Shown here: in pieces, positions 17,564-27,290 of the stretch | How the letters are laid out: each line of letters starts with the position of its first letter | How positions within the stretch are numbered: the first letter of the stretch is position 1 | Assembly: GCA_902793295.1 (NCBI GenBank) | Contig: CADBDA010000017.1 | Location: 1 to 43,830, forward strand | Reading direction: 5' to 3' | Length of the DNA: 43,830 nt | DNA from: an uncultured Bacteroidota bacterium | Lineage (GTDB): Bacteria > Bacteroidota > Bacteroidia > Bacteroidales > P3 | Program-made: the position numbers and the translations under genes | Notes under the pieces: model-generated | The model's input: only the letters and a program-made list of their open reading frames with translations | Databases searched by the model: none | What the model was told of the DNA's origin: nothing

Positions 17564-17604
17564 AAAAAAGCTGCTGTACACCTCTTGTCCAGCAGCTTTT
17601 TTTT
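17564..17604 (+). terminator. Terminator of the ExbB/ExbD operon
   Basis: A 9-bp stem (AAGCTGCTG at 17568-17576 with CAGCAGCTT at 17590-17598), extended by flanking A/T pairs, is followed by eight T residues. It lies 19 bases past the second exbD stop and could act in both directions. Confidence 0.9.
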
Positions 17605-17727
17605 ATAACACCTGTTCCCTCTTTTGACAAATAAAACAGACTGATACACCATCCATATTAGAATAAGATAGACTTTTACCCGTTCCCGGACATCTCCATT
17701 TCCAAATTTCAACCTACAATACCACAA

Positions 17728-18540
17728 GTGTTTTCCTTCAAACAATTCACCGTTTCCGACCAGGGCGCCACCATGAAGGTGGGTACCGACGCGGTCCTTC
17801 TGGCCACATTGGCCAGTCCCGACAAACCGCCAGCCTCCATCCTTGACGTAGGCACAGGATGTGGCGTCATCGCCCTTATCCTCGCGCAACGCTTCGAGCA
17901 CGCCCAAATCATGGCTATCGATATCGATGGACCGTCGGTTCATATAGCCTCCGAAAACTTTGAGCGTTCCCCATGGTCACAACGTCTTTCCGCCCACCAG
18001 TGTTCTCTGCAGCAACTGGCCAGAAACAGTGGCGATAACGCCAATACAACAACATCGGAACACGCACACCCTCGTTTTGCGAACGGCATTCCATCCTCAT
18101 CGTTCGACATGATTGTGTCCAATCCCCCCTACTTCTCTCATTCGCTCAAAAACGATGACCCGCGCAAACGTCTGGCCCGACACGACGACCAACTGCCACT
18201 TGAAGCACTGTTCGCCGACACCCGTCAGCTATTGAAACCCGGGGGGACATTATCGCTCATCCTCCCCTTCGAACAGCACGACCATACCCTACAAACCGCC
18301 CAGATCCTCGGATGGACACTCCACCATTGGACCACCATCCACAATCAGCCCTCCAGTCCTGCGAAACGCGCTGTTTACAATTTCGTGGTTCAGTCCGATA
18401 GGGCATCATCCGAGGTCCTTCCCACCCCTCATGCGCTCCACATGCGCGATGCCGACAACAGATATTCTGAGGCCTACTATCAGCTGACTTCGCCCTATTA
18501 CCTTTGGCGCGACCGCGCCAAAGATGGACATACCGACTAG
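17728..18540 (+). CDS. trmN6: tRNA1(Val) adenine-37 N6-methyltransferase
   Basis: The 270-aa class I SAM-dependent methyltransferase (YfiC/TrmN6 family) is expected to methylate N6 of A37 in tRNA1(Val). The family start FSFKQFTV is followed by MKVGTDAVLL, motif I ILDVGTGCGVIALIL, an acidic motif II (AIDIDGPSV) and catalytic NPPYFSHS. The GTG start at 17728 is chosen because no ATG lies in frame before FKQF. A Ser/Asn/Thr/His-rich insert of about 20 residues (NSGDNANTTTSEHAHPRF) precedes the NPPY motif, making it a little longer than usual. No terminator of its own is visible; it converges on clpB. Confidence 0.85.
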   Translation: MFSFKQFTVSDQGATMKVGTDAVLLATLASPDKPPASILDVGTGCGVIALILAQRFEHAQIMAIDIDGPSVHIASENFERSPWSQRLSAHQCSLQQLARNSGDNANTTTSEHAHPRFANGIPSSSFDMIVSNPPYFSHSLKNDDPRKRLARHDDQLPLEALFADTRQLLKPGGTLSLILPFEQHDHTLQTAQILGWTLHHWTTIHNQPSSPAKRAVYNFVVQSDRASSEVLPTPHALHMRDADNRYSEAYYQLTSPYYLWRDRAKDGHTD

Positions 18541-18595
18541 CGCGTCCTTAAGCCGTCACATGCAGACATCTAGCAACATCACGGCTATTCATTCA

Positions 18596-18633
18596 GAAAA
18601 AAAAAGTGGGTCCCGTTATCATCAGGACCCACT
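18596..18633 (-). terminator. Terminator of clpB
   Basis: A 9-bp stem (AGTGGGTCC at 18605-18613 with GGACCCACT at 18625-18633) has an 11-base loop. Read on the minus strand it is followed by nine T residues. It lies 30 bases past the clpB stop. Confidence 0.88.
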
Positions 18634-18663
18634 CAAGTTGTAATCTGCGTTTGTTCGAGCAGC

Positions 18664-21303
18664 TTAGTTTTTCAGACTACCGTTGTAGAATACAAACTGG
18701 TCGTCTATCACGTCTATCGTGATATTGTCGTTGGTACGAATCTTCTCTTCCAGTATCTGTTTCGACAGTTCATTAAGGATCTGTCGCTGTATCACACGTT
18801 TCACAGGGCGTGCACCCATAGCGGGGTCAAAACCAATCTCGGCAAGCAGATTCACTGCATCGTCTGTTGCGCTGATCATGATCTCGTTTTTCTCCAACTG
18901 TTTGGCCACCAGATTGAGTTGCAGACGCACCACTTCGCGGATCTGTTTCTTGTTCAGCGGACGGAACATGATGATTTCATCGATACGATTCAAAAACTCC
19001 GGGCGCATGTTCTGCTTCAGCAGTTCCAGCACGTCTTCTTTCGTCTTCTCTATGGTGTAGTCGTTGATGTTCATCACATCGCTCATCCTTTCTTGAATGA
19101 TATTGCTACCCATGTTCGACGTCATGATGATGATCGTGTTTTTGAAGTCGCATGTTCTTCCCTTGTTGTCCGTCAACCGTCCGTCTTCAAGCACCTGCAG
19201 CAGCGTGTTGAACACATCCGGATGGGCTTTTTCGATTTCGTCAAAGAGCACAATGCTATAAGGTTTGCGGCGCACGGCCTCGGTCAGTTGTCCGCTTTCA
19301 TCGTATCCCACATATCCCGGAGGCGCTCCGATCAGACGCGACACGCTGTGCCGTTCCTGATACTCACTCATGTCGATACGCACCATCATATCCTCGTCGT
19401 CGAACAGCACCTCTGCCAACGCCTTTGCCAGTTCGGTCTTGCCCACGCCGGTCGTACCCAAAAACAGGAAACTGCCGATAGGACGTTTGCCGTCGCTCAA
19501 ACCTGTACGATTACGGCGTATGGCATTGGCTATTGTCTCAATAGCCTCGTTTTGGCCTACGACACGTTTGTGGAGTTCCTCTTCCAGGTGTAGCAGTTTG
19601 TCGCGTTCGCTTTGCATCATCTTTGTCACCGGTATGCCGGTCCATTTGCTCACCACTTCAGCAATTTGTTCGCTGTCCACCTCCTCGTTAATCATCGCAT
19701 TGTCGGCTTGCATGGCCCTAAGCTGCACTTTCAGTTCGTCCACATGCTTTTCCGCCTCCTTGATCCGGCCGTAGCGCAATTCTGCCACCTTGCCGTAGTC
19801 GCCTTGGCGTTCAGCCTGTTCTGCTTCAAACTTGTAGCGTTCAATGTTTTTCACTTCGGTCTGGATGGACTCCACGATGCTCTTCTCGTTCTGCCAGCGG
19901 GCTTTCATCTGGTCGCGCTGCTCCGTCAGCTCGCCAATCTCATGACCAATACGGTGCAACTTGTCGCTGTTGGCCTGTACCGACTCCGCATCGCTACTGT
20001 CACTGTGTTCGTTCTCGCGGCTGATGGCCTCGCGTTCAATCTCCAGTTGGCGTATCTTTCTTTCAATCTCATCCAATTCTTCCGGAACCGAGTCGATCTC
20101 CATACGCAGCTTTGCTGCCGCCTCGTCGATCAGGTCTATAGCCTTGTCGGGCAGGAAACGGTCGCTGATATAACGATTGCTCAATTCCGCGGCGGCAATG
20201 ATAGCCTCGTCCTTGATACGCACCTTATGATGCACCTCGTAACGCTCCTTCAATCCACGCAGGATGGAAATCGTGTCGTTCACATCCGGTTCCTCAATCA
20301 GCACGCTTTGGAAACGCCGTTCGAGGGCTTTGTCCTTTTCAAAATATTTTTGGTATTCGGCCAAGGTGGTTGCACCGATAGCCCTCAGTTCGCCACGTGC
20401 CAGCGCCGGTTTCAAAATGTTGGCGGCATCCATGGCTCCTTCTCCGCCACCGGCACCCACCAGCGTGTGGATTTCGTCGATGAACAGGATGATTTCGCCA
20501 TCGGCGTCGTTGATCTCCCGAATCACACTCTTCAGTCGTTCCTCGAACTCGCCCTTGTATTTGGCGCCAGCCACCAACGCTCCCATATCCAACGAATAGA
20601 GTGTCTTCGTCTTCAAATTCTCCGGAACGTCGCCTGCGACTATACGATGGGCGATACCCTCGGCAATGGCAGTCTTGCCCACGCCGGGTTCACCGATCAG
20701 AATAGGGTTGTTTTTCGTCCTGCGGCTCAGTATCTGCAACACACGTCTAATCTCATCATCCCTGCCAATCACAGGGTCCAGTTTGCCGCTTTGGGCCAGT
20801 TCGTTCAAGTTCTTGGCATATTTGTTCAATGCATTGAAGGTCTCCTCTGCCGTCTGGCTGCCCACTTTGCTGCCTTTGCGCAAGTCAGCAATGGCAGCAC
20901 GTAGCTGCTTGTCGCCAACGCCGGCATCTTTCATCAGTCGGGCCGTATTGTCACGCCCGTTCACCAGTCCGATCAGCAGATGCTCCACCGAGACAAACTC
21001 GTCGCCCATCTCCGTCGCCGTCTGCTGTGCTTTAATCAAGGCATTGTTCAGGTCGTTGCTCGCATACTGGCTGCCGCCGCTCACTCGTGGCAGCGATTGC
21101 AGTTGTGCATCCAACGCCTGGCTCAGCCTTGGAATGTTCACCTCCATCTTCTTCAGCAAGTAGGGGGTGACGTTCTCATCCTCGCTCAGAATGCCTTTCA
21201 ACAAGTGGACTGTGTCGATACTCGGGTGCTGGTGCGCCTGAGCCATCTCTGCAGCCTTCTGTACCGATTCTTGTGCTTTGATTGTAAAATTATTCAAGTT
21301 CAT
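18664..21303 (-). CDS. clpB: ATP-dependent disaggregase ClpB
   Basis: The 879-aa Hsp100 protein dissolves protein aggregates with DnaK and is normally heat-inducible. Domains in order: Clp N-domain (1-145), first AAA+ domain with GEPGVGKT (near 205), [13 protein letters not shown] and pore loop [10 protein letters not shown], the long coiled-coil middle domain (about 405-530, Glu/Arg rich) specific to ClpB, then a second AAA+ domain with GTTGVGKT (near 610), pore loop [10 protein letters not shown] and [15 protein letters not shown], and the C-terminal domain. The length is slightly above the usual 860. Its start is preceded by AGAAAGGAG 11 bases before the ATG, a real Shine-Dalgarno sequence that its neighbours lack, which may favour strong translation under stress. 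Confidence 0.97.
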   Translation of the reverse strand: MNLNNFTIKAQESVQKAAEMAQAHQHPSIDTVHLLKGILSEDENVTPYLLKKMEVNIPRLSQALDAQLQSLPRVSGGSQYASNDLNNALIKAQQTATEMGDEFVSVEHLLIGLVNGRDNTARLMKDAGVGDKQLRAAIADLRKGSKVGSQTAEETFNALNKYAKNLNELAQSGKLDPVIGRDDEIRRVLQILSRRTKNNPILIGEPGVGKTAIAEGIAHRIVAGDVPENLKTKTLYSLDMGALVAGAKYKGEFEERLKSVIREINDADGEIILFIDEIHTLVGAGGGEGAMDAANILKPALARGELRAIGATTLAEYQKYFEKDKALERRFQSVLIEEPDVNDTISILRGLKERYEVHHKVRIKDEAIIAAAELSNRYISDRFLPDKAIDLIDEAAAKLRMEIDSVPEELDEIERKIRQLEIEREAISRENEHSDSSDAESVQANSDKLHRIGHEIGELTEQRDQMKARWQNEKSIVESIQTEVKNIERYKFEAEQAERQGDYGKVAELRYGRIKEAEKHVDELKVQLRAMQADNAMINEEVDSEQIAEVVSKWTGIPVTKMMQSERDKLLHLEEELHKRVVGQNEAIETIANAIRRNRTGLSDGKRPIGSFLFLGTTGVGKTELAKALAEVLFDDEDMMVRIDMSEYQERHSVSRLIGAPPGYVGYDESGQLTEAVRRKPYSIVLFDEIEKAHPDVFNTLLQVLEDGRLTDNKGRTCDFKNTIIIMTSNMGSNIIQERMSDVMNINDYTIEKTKEDVLELLKQNMRPEFLNRIDEIIMFRPLNKKQIREVVRLQLNLVAKQLEKNEIMISATDDAVNLLAEIGFDPAMGARPVKRVIQRQILNELSKQILEEKIRTNDNITIDVIDDQFVFYNGSLKN

Positions 21304-21305
21304 AT

Positions 21306-21325
21306 CGTTTGTTTACTCCTTTCTG
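21306..21325 (-). promoter_or_regulatory. Shine-Dalgarno site of clpB
   Basis: On the minus strand AGAAAGGAGT precedes the clpB ATG by about 11 bases. Strong purine-rich sites are rare in Bacteroidetes and absent from the other genes of this window. Confidence 0.5.
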
Positions 21326-21431
21326 ATTCCATTTCACATCAAAAAACACTCCACGGCCCATCACATGACAAAATGACCGACAAAAACAGCCTCACCACTC
21401 ACCAAACAGGAAATAATGACACATCAAAAAC

Positions 21432-21458
21432 AAAAAAAGCCGCCCAACGATAGGCGGC
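21432..21458 (-). terminator. Terminator of the short WG-repeat gene
   Basis: A 6-bp GC stem (GCCGCC at 21439-21444 with GGCGGC at 21453-21458) is followed on the minus strand by seven T residues. It lies 20 bases past the stop of the 21478 gene. Confidence 0.75.
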
Positions 21459-21477
21459 ATTGGATGTTCTCCATTAT

Positions 21478-21975
21478 TTATGGAAGTTGGAAATTACCGT
21501 TTACAATATCATGATATCGCAACATAAAGTTTTTCCCTTCCCAAGGAGTGAATGTGACATTCTGATCATTATAAGCGCAACTTTGATACTGGCAAGGGAT
21601 CAACACTTTCCCGGTCTGATCGACAATGCCCCAGCTTCCTTTTTTCTTCACACAAAAGAGGCCAAAATCGCTAAACGACCCCAGAAAATGGATGTCCGTG
21701 TACTGGCTTTCCACCATCCAGCGGTTGAAGTCCGAACTGGCTATCACACCATACATATTGTTAAGACCACGAACAATGTAATACCACGTTCCTTCATAGC
21801 TGGCCACCCTTTGAAAATTATCGCCCAACTCAATATTGCCCGCACGACTGTTGTCTCTGGTATTGGTCAGGCAATAACGTTTAATTTCATTATTATATCG
21901 CACTTGAACATCTTGACAATTGGCGGCAAATCCCAATGCGATGAGAGTTGAGAATACAAAAAAGACTTTTTTCAT
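21478..21975 (-). CDS. Short secreted WG-repeat-like protein
   Basis: The 165-aa protein has a signal peptide (MKKVFFVFSTLIALGFAANC). It contains one clear WG-type unit (KKKGSWGIVDQTGKVLIPCQ) and a degenerate one around LNNMYGVIASSDFNRW. WG (KWG) repeats form beta-rich repeat folds in secreted or surface proteins; their ligands are mostly unknown. Another, much longer WG-repeat gene lies 1.9 kb away on the other side of glyA. Whether the pair works together is not known. Confidence 0.65.
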   Translation of the reverse strand: MKKVFFVFSTLIALGFAANCQDVQVRYNNEIKRYCLTNTRDNSRAGNIELGDNFQRVASYEGTWYYIVRGLNNMYGVIASSDFNRWMVESQYTDIHFLGSFSDFGLFCVKKKGSWGIVDQTGKVLIPCQYQSCAYNDQNVTFTPWEGKNFMLRYHDIVNGNFQLP

Positions 21976-22393
21976 ATAATATTTGTTTTAAATATGTGGA
22001 CTTTAAAAGGTAACGATTATTCACCAAAGACATGAAAAGGATTTCTTAATCTACTTTTTCACCCATAAAACGTCTTTTGGCAAAAATTATTTTATGACGC
22101 CTAAAAAACGTGCAACCGCCCCACCCTGCCATCCGACCATTAGAGCCGCCGGAAGCGACTTTTCGAAGGTCGTCGTCGACCTCACCATGGAGGAGGGCGA
22201 AACAGCCAATATCGCACACCAACTTGTCATTATCCTCTGTTCAAAGCCGAAAAAGTGGTTGGCATTGAGTGTTGAGACATGCTCGCTTCCACCATTGCAG
22301 CCATAACGGGCCGCCGTCAGGCCTCTGCCAAAAAAAAGGCCCTTAAAGTCTCGAATGACTTTAAGGGCCTGTATGTCAAATGTACAGAATCTG
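21976..22393. other. Intergenic stretch between the short WG gene and glyA
   Basis: About 330 bases up to the glyA terminator hold no supported gene. One 70-codon frame (22094-22306, plus) and one 105-codon frame (22087-22404, minus) exist, but neither has a signal peptide, known motif or repeat, and the minus frame runs through the glyA terminator. Near the minus-strand WG gene a TGTCTTTG string is one base off the TAnnTTTG consensus and could be its promoter. Confidence 0.4.
22330..22370 (-). terminator. Terminator of glyA
   Basis: A 14-bp perfect stem (22337-22350 with 22357-22370, core GGCCCTTAAAG) has a 6-base loop and, on the minus strand, runs into eight T residues. It lies just past the glyA stop. 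Confidence 0.92.
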
Positions 22394-23674
22394 TTACCAA
22401 GCAAACAGCGGACGGTTCTGCATCATTTCGTTGGCCTGGCCGGCAATCTTGGCACGGACAGCCTCGTCTGTCGGGGCGCAGAGCACCTGGTCGATCATGT
22501 CGACGATGACGGGCATGTCGTTCTCTTTCAGACCGCGGGTGGTGATGGCCGGAGTTCCGACGCGGAGACCGCTGGTCTTGAAAGCGCTGCGGCTGTCGAA
22601 GGGGACCATGTTCTTGTTGATGGTGATGTCGGCGGCCACAAGGGCGTTCTCAGCTTCCTTACCGGTAAGTTCGGGGAACTTGGGACGCAGGTCGATGAGC
22701 ATCAGGTGGTTGTCGGTACCACCGCTGATCACCTTATAACCCTTGGCCATGAAAGCCTCGGACATGACCTTGGCGTTTTTCATCACCTGCTGGATGTACT
22801 GGTCATAGCTGTCGGTGAGAGCCTCGCCGAGAGCAACAGCCTTAGCGGCGATGACATGTTCCAGAGGACCGCCCTGGGTACCGGGGAAAACGGCGCTGTC
22901 GAGCAGAGCGCTCATCTTCTTGATCTCACCCTTCGGGGTGGTCTTGCCCCAAGGATTGTCGAAGTCCTGACCCATGAGGATCATACCGCCGCGAGGTCCG
23001 CGGAGCGTCTTGTGGGTGGTGGTGGTGACAATGTGGCAATATTTCACAGCATTGTTCAGATAGCCCTTGGCGATAAGGCCGCTGGGGTGGCTGATGTCGC
23101 CCATGAGGATGGCACCGATCTTGTCGGCGATCTCACGCATGCGAGCCCAATCCCAGTCACGGCTGTAGGCGCTGCCGCCGCCGATGATGAGCTTCGGGTG
23201 ATGCTCGAGGGCCTTCTTCTCCATGTCGTCATAGTCGACGATGCCGGTCTCTTCCTTCACCTGGTAGCCAACCACCTTGTAGTTGATACCGCTGAAGTTG
23301 ACGGGGCTGCCGTGCGAAAGGTGACCACCATGGTTGAGGTCCATGCCCATAAAGGTGTCGCCGCTGTTGAGGCATGCCAGGAAGACAGCCATATTAGCCT
23401 GTGCACCGCTGTGGGGCTGCACATTGGCCCAGCAAGCACCATAGAGCTTTTTGGCGCGCTCGATGGCGATAGTCTCGCTCTGGTCGACAATCTGGCAACC
23501 GCCGTAGTAGCGCTTTCCAGGATAGCCCTCGGCATATTTATTGGTCATGACAGAACCCATGGCTTCCATCACTTGATCGCTGACAAAGTTCTCAGAGGCA
23601 ATCAACTCGATGCCTTTGATCTGACGCTCACGTTCTTTCTGAATGAGGTCGAAGATTTGTGTATCTCTTTGCAT
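22394..23674 (-). CDS. glyA: Serine hydroxymethyltransferase
   Basis: The 426-aa PLP enzyme interconverts serine and glycine with tetrahydrofolate, feeding one-carbon metabolism. The N-terminal [10 protein letters not shown] and [15 protein letters not shown] are family hallmarks. The PLP lysine lies in [14 protein letters not shown] near residue 222, and [11 protein letters not shown] and [13 protein letters not shown] follow. Length and ends are normal. It forms a single-gene unit with its own promoter-like element and terminator. Confidence 0.97.
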   Translation of the reverse strand: MQRDTQIFDLIQKERERQIKGIELIASENFVSDQVMEAMGSVMTNKYAEGYPGKRYYGGCQIVDQSETIAIERAKKLYGACWANVQPHSGAQANMAVFLACLNSGDTFMGMDLNHGGHLSHGSPVNFSGINYKVVGYQVKEETGIVDYDDMEKKALEHHPKLIIGGGSAYSRDWDWARMREIADKIGAILMGDISHPSGLIAKGYLNNAVKYCHIVTTTTHKTLRGPRGGMILMGQDFDNPWGKTTPKGEIKKMSALLDSAVFPGTQGGPLEHVIAAKAVALGEALTDSYDQYIQQVMKNAKVMSEAFMAKGYKVISGGTDNHLMLIDLRPKFPELTGKEAENALVAADITINKNMVPFDSRSAFKTSGLRVGTPAITTRGLKENDMPVIVDMIDQVLCAPTDEAVRAKIAGQANEMMQNRPLFAW

Positions 23675-23715
23675 ATCAATAAGATTTTGAATTTATTAAC
23701 AATGTTTGGAAAATG

Positions 23716-23723
23716 CAAAGATA
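23716..23723 (-). promoter_or_regulatory. Bacteroidetes-type -7 element upstream of glyA
   Basis: On the minus strand this reads TATCTTTG, an exact TAnnTTTG match, 41 bases before the glyA ATG. A TTTTGG lies further upstream, a little beyond the usual -33 spacing. Confidence 0.55.
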
Positions 23724-23795
23724 CGAAAAAAGTTGAATGTGGACTGCCAAAAGTTGAAATGACGTTTTTTTTTCTTCTATATCAGATTTTTTTCA

Positions 23796-23803
23796 TATTT
23801 TTG
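23796..23803 (+). promoter_or_regulatory. Bacteroidetes-type -7 element upstream of the long WG-repeat gene
   Basis: TATTTTTG matches TAnnTTTG and lies 30 bases before the ATG at 23834. With the element at 23716-23723 it makes the glyA/WG gap a divergent promoter region. Confidence 0.45.
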
Positions 23804-23833
23804 CATTTTGTTTTAATGAATAAAAATAGCAAT

Positions 23834-25186
23834 ATGAAAAGGTTCCATGTTTTGTTGGCAATCCTAATTTGCATTGTGTGTACTGCTAGTGCTCAAACAC
23901 TTACAATGGACAAAAGCACCAAGCTATACGGCTACAAGAACAGCGACGGCGCATGGCTCATTGCGCCCCAATTTGCTTATGCTTTCGATTTTCAAGGCCA
24001 TTTCAAGCGTTTCGCCGTTGTGAAGGTGGACCGCTTCTGGGGCTGCATCGATAACCGTGGACACATGATTGTCCGCAATATTTTCCAGACCAGCCAGGAC
24101 GCCGAATTGGCCGGCAAGGAATGGGAAAAGGGCGACGAACCGGGCAAATGGCTCTTCCCCGCCCAGAACCCCGCCGACGGCAAATGGGGATTCGTCGACT
24201 ACTACGGCAACTGGAAATTCGAACCGACTTACGAGGCCGCAACTTTCTTCCAGGGTGACGAGCCCATGAGCTTCGCCTCCGTCAGAACCAACGGCCGCTG
24301 GGGATGCATCGACCGCAAAGGTGTCATGGTCATCGACCCCACCTTCATGGACAAGGCCCACTCCGAACTGGCTGGCAAACAATGGATCCACGGCCGCCAC
24401 TACGACACCTGGCGCTATCCCACCAAAGACAAGGAAACCGGCAAATGGGGCTACGTCAACTACCTGGGCCGCTGGGTCATCGCCGCCGAATACGATGACT
24501 ACGACTACTTCGGCAACGACAACAACTACATCTACGCCCAAGTGAAACGCGACGGCCGCTGGGGCTCCATCGACCGTAACGGCAACGTCGTTTCCAAATG
24601 CATCTTCTACACCCGCGAGGACGCCGACTACGCCCTCAGCCAAAAAGAACACGGCCGCGACATCAACGGCTGGCGTCTGCCCGTCACCGACATCGCCACT
24701 GGCAAATACGGATGGGTCGACTATGAAGGCGAGTGGACCATCAGCCCCATCTACGAGGGCGCCTCTCGCTTCGCCAACGACACCGGCCGCTTCGCCACCT
24801 GCAAACTCGACGGCTTCTGGGCCAGCATCGCCGACGACGGCGAGATGCTCTCCCAAAACGTCTTCACCCTCAGCAGCGAGGCCTACCAAGCCGGATACGA
24901 ATGGGACAACAATCAGGAACTGGGCCACTGGCTCTACCCCATCAAAAATCACGCCACTGGCTACTGGGGCTACGTCAACTTCAAAGGCGAATGGGTCATC
25001 CAACCCACATTCGAGGACGCCAAACTGTTCATCAAGACTTGGAACAACCGCGCCGCACCCGCCAAAATGGACGGCCGCTGGGGATGCATCGACCACACTG
25101 GCCAATTTGTGGTGAAGAACATCTACACCACTTCGGCCGACGCCTACGAAGCTGGCCGCCGCTGGAGCGAGAAAAACAAATTCTAA
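23834..25186 (+). CDS. Long secreted WG-repeat protein
   Basis: The 450-aa protein begins with a signal peptide (MKRFHVLLAILICIVCTASAQ). ATG 23834 is preferred to the in-frame ATG at 23816 for this reason; the frame stays open far upstream only as a shadow of glyA. The mature protein is built from alternating WG units. Type A units (RFWGCIDNRG, GRWGCIDRKG, GRWGSIDRNG, GFWASIADDG, GRWGCIDHTG) recur every 261, 261, 258 and 261 bases, that is 87 or 86 residues. Between them sit type B units (GKWGFVDYYGNW and relatives). Each long unit also repeats an Ala/Gly-Glu-Trp helix-like segment (ELAGKEWEKG, ELAGKQWIHG, YQAGYEWDNN). Ligand and function are unknown. It may be co-transcribed with pyrC, 78 bases downstream. 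Confidence 0.85.
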   Translation: MKRFHVLLAILICIVCTASAQTLTMDKSTKLYGYKNSDGAWLIAPQFAYAFDFQGHFKRFAVVKVDRFWGCIDNRGHMIVRNIFQTSQDAELAGKEWEKGDEPGKWLFPAQNPADGKWGFVDYYGNWKFEPTYEAATFFQGDEPMSFASVRTNGRWGCIDRKGVMVIDPTFMDKAHSELAGKQWIHGRHYDTWRYPTKDKETGKWGYVNYLGRWVIAAEYDDYDYFGNDNNYIYAQVKRDGRWGSIDRNGNVVSKCIFYTREDADYALSQKEHGRDINGWRLPVTDIATGKYGWVDYEGEWTISPIYEGASRFANDTGRFATCKLDGFWASIADDGEMLSQNVFTLSSEAYQAGYEWDNNQELGHWLYPIKNHATGYWGYVNFKGEWVIQPTFEDAKLFIKTWNNRAAPAKMDGRWGCIDHTGQFVVKNIYTTSADAYEAGRRWSEKNKF

Positions 25187-25264
25187 AGGCAGAAAAAGTG
25201 AGGAATGAATAGCAAATGGCGGACGGTGGCATCGCTACCGCCGCCACCAAAACTTCAAAATGTA

Positions 25265-26662
25265 ATGTCAAGTAAACAAAGTCTGATCGAAATAAAGAAC
25301 GCCACCATCGTCAACGAAGGGCAGATATTTACAGGCACTGTATGTATCGACGGCGACAGAATTGCCAAGATATCCTCTGGCGAAAGCACATCAGACACCT
25401 CCTCCCCTGTTTCACACACCATCGATGCCGAAGGTCTCATACTGATTCCCGGAGTCATCGACACGCACGTGCATTTCCGCGAACCGGGTCTCACCGAAAA
25501 AGCCGACATGGCCACCGAAAGCGCCGCCGCCGTAGCAGGTGGCGTGACTTCGTTCGTCGACATGCCCAACACCAAACCTCAAACAACCACCACACAGCTG
25601 CTGGAGGAAAAAGTGGCACTGGCCGCCGCCAAAAGCCATGCCAACTATGGTTTCATGCTCGGCGCCACCAACAACAATATCGACCAATTGCTCGAAGCCG
25701 ACCCTTCAAGCTACGCCGCCATCAAACTCTTTCTGGGCAGCAGCACCGGCGACATGCTGGTCAACAACCCGCAAGCCCTCGACAAACTCTTCTCCCAAAG
25801 CAAAAAACTCATTGTCGCCCACTGCGAAGAGGAGGACATCGTGCAGGCCAACCTGCGCAACTTCAAGATGGAATGCGCCGGCACCGACCGCGAAACTGCG
25901 GCGCTCCACCCCCAAATCCGCACCACCGAGGCCTGCTACGTGAGCACCTATAAAGCCATCGAGCGGGCACGCCGTTACAAGACACGTCTCCACATTGCAC
26001 ACATCAGCACCGCCACCGAGCTGGACCTGCTGAGCAACATGCCGCTGGAACAGAAACACGTGACCGCCGAGGTGACACCCAACCACCTTTGGTTCGACGA
26101 CCGCGACTATGCCGAACTGGGCAACCGCATCAAATGCAATCCCGCCATCAAGCGCAACGAGGACCGGCTGGCGCTCTGGGCCGCCCTCTACGACGGTCTG
26201 ATCGACACCATCGCCACCGACCACGCCCCGCACACCCTCGAAAGCAAACAGCAACGCTACTTCGATGCTCCTGGCGGCATCCCCTCCATTCAGCACTCGC
26301 TGACCATGATGCTCGAACCGCTGTTCAACAACAGCTACAATGCCGATGAACAGCGTGAATTTCGTGACACATGGCTACCGCTTATCGTCCGCCTCATGTG
26401 CCACAACCCGGCCCTGCTCTTCGGAATCAGGGACCGCGGTTTCATCCGCGAAGGCTACAAGGCCGACCTGACCCTTTTGAAACCAAACGTATCCAATACC
26501 GTAACACGTGAAAGCCTCTACTACAAATGCGGATGGTCGCCTCTCGAAGGCCAGACCTTCCACAGCCGTGTAGAGATGACCTTCGTCAACGGCCGGCCGG
26601 CATTCACCCACACCGACGGGGTCAATCAGCAACGCCACTCCGAACGGTTGGAATACAACTAA
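25265..26662 (+). CDS. pyrC: Dihydroorotase
   Basis: The 465-aa amidohydrolase closes carbamoyl-aspartate to dihydroorotate in pyrimidine synthesis. Metal ligands are visible: DTHVHFREPG with His68 and His70, IVAHCEEED, LHIAHISTATE and IATDHAPHT. The PGGIPSIQHSL segment and NPALLFGIRDRGFIREG near the end are typical of the long class I enzymes. The ATG at 25265 (MSSKQSLIEIKNATIV) is chosen because the protein family begins there; an upstream in-frame ATG at 25205 adds 20 residues without family features. The lysine in AIKLFLGSS lies where some class I enzymes have the carbamylated residue, but this is not certain. Confidence 0.93.
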   Translation: MSSKQSLIEIKNATIVNEGQIFTGTVCIDGDRIAKISSGESTSDTSSPVSHTIDAEGLILIPGVIDTHVHFREPGLTEKADMATESAAAVAGGVTSFVDMPNTKPQTTTTQLLEEKVALAAAKSHANYGFMLGATNNNIDQLLEADPSSYAAIKLFLGSSTGDMLVNNPQALDKLFSQSKKLIVAHCEEEDIVQANLRNFKMECAGTDRETAALHPQIRTTEACYVSTYKAIERARRYKTRLHIAHISTATELDLLSNMPLEQKHVTAEVTPNHLWFDDRDYAELGNRIKCNPAIKRNEDRLALWAALYDGLIDTIATDHAPHTLESKQQRYFDAPGGIPSIQHSLTMMLEPLFNNSYNADEQREFRDTWLPLIVRLMCHNPALLFGIRDRGFIREGYKADLTLLKPNVSNTVTRESLYYKCGWSPLEGQTFHSRVEMTFVNGRPAFTHTDGVNQQRHSERLEYN

Positions 26663-26711
26663 AAAGACACAATTGACTTTTGAAATTATACACAACAATA
26701 GATACTGAAAC

Positions 26712-27140
26712 ATGAAAAAACTGGTTTTAACCCTTTTGGCCCTTGTCGCCTTCTCCATGGCTGCCTCGGCCCAAATCACCCAGATAAAGAGCACCCAGCT
26801 CCCCAACCAGGCTCGCACCACCATCAGCCGCGCCTGGAACAACGCCCCCATCGTCGACGCCTGGCGCAACAAGGAGGGCAAACATGTCGAATACAAAGCG
26901 ACTGTCGAGGACGGTTCCGTCATCAAATTTGCCGCCAATGGTCAGTGGATCGAGGTCCACAGCTACAGCGGTGTGCCCAACAGCCTGCTGCCCAAAGCAC
27001 TGCTCACCCATCTCGACAAATACTACGAAGGCCAGTATGTGATCACCGCCACAAAAACCACTCGCCGTTACCGCGTCGAACTGTCCGACGGCACCAAACT
27101 GGAATTCAACAGCAAAGGTGCCTTCCAAGCTTTCTTATAA
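26712..27140 (+). CDS. PepSY-like secreted protein
   Basis: The 142-aa protein has a signal peptide (MKKLVLTLLALVAFSMAASAQ) and two related alpha-beta repeats: one around WRNKEGKHVEYKATVEDGSVIKFAANGQWIEV and one around TKTTRRYRVELSDGTKLEFNSKGAF. This is the pattern of the small PepSY-like (beta-lactamase-inhibitor-like) periplasmic proteins common in Bacteroidetes. Their role is not settled; the family name does not establish protease inhibition. It stands alone between pyrC and the succinate dehydrogenase operon. Confidence 0.78.
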   Translation: MKKLVLTLLALVAFSMAASAQITQIKSTQLPNQARTTISRAWNNAPIVDAWRNKEGKHVEYKATVEDGSVIKFAANGQWIEVHSYSGVPNSLLPKALLTHLDKYYEGQYVITATKTTRRYRVELSDGTKLEFNSKGAFQAFL

Positions 27141-27290
27141 GCAGCTATGGGATTATCCGACCCCACCAAGCAAAGACTGACGACAAAAGACACTTCTTGT
27201 CGCTGACAACAACCCCACCCTCACGACACTCCGACGACTACGGAACGAGAAAACAAATGAAATAATAATACTAAAATTAACTCTTAAATA

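Noticed and set aside
22087..22404. Small frames on both strands between the short WG gene and glyA
   Set aside because: No signal peptide, motif or start signal; the minus frame crosses the glyA terminator.
22355..23815. Upstream half of the 943-codon frame that ends in the long WG-repeat protein
   Set aside because: It is antisense to glyA and has no protein-like features; the real gene starts at the signal peptide at 23834.
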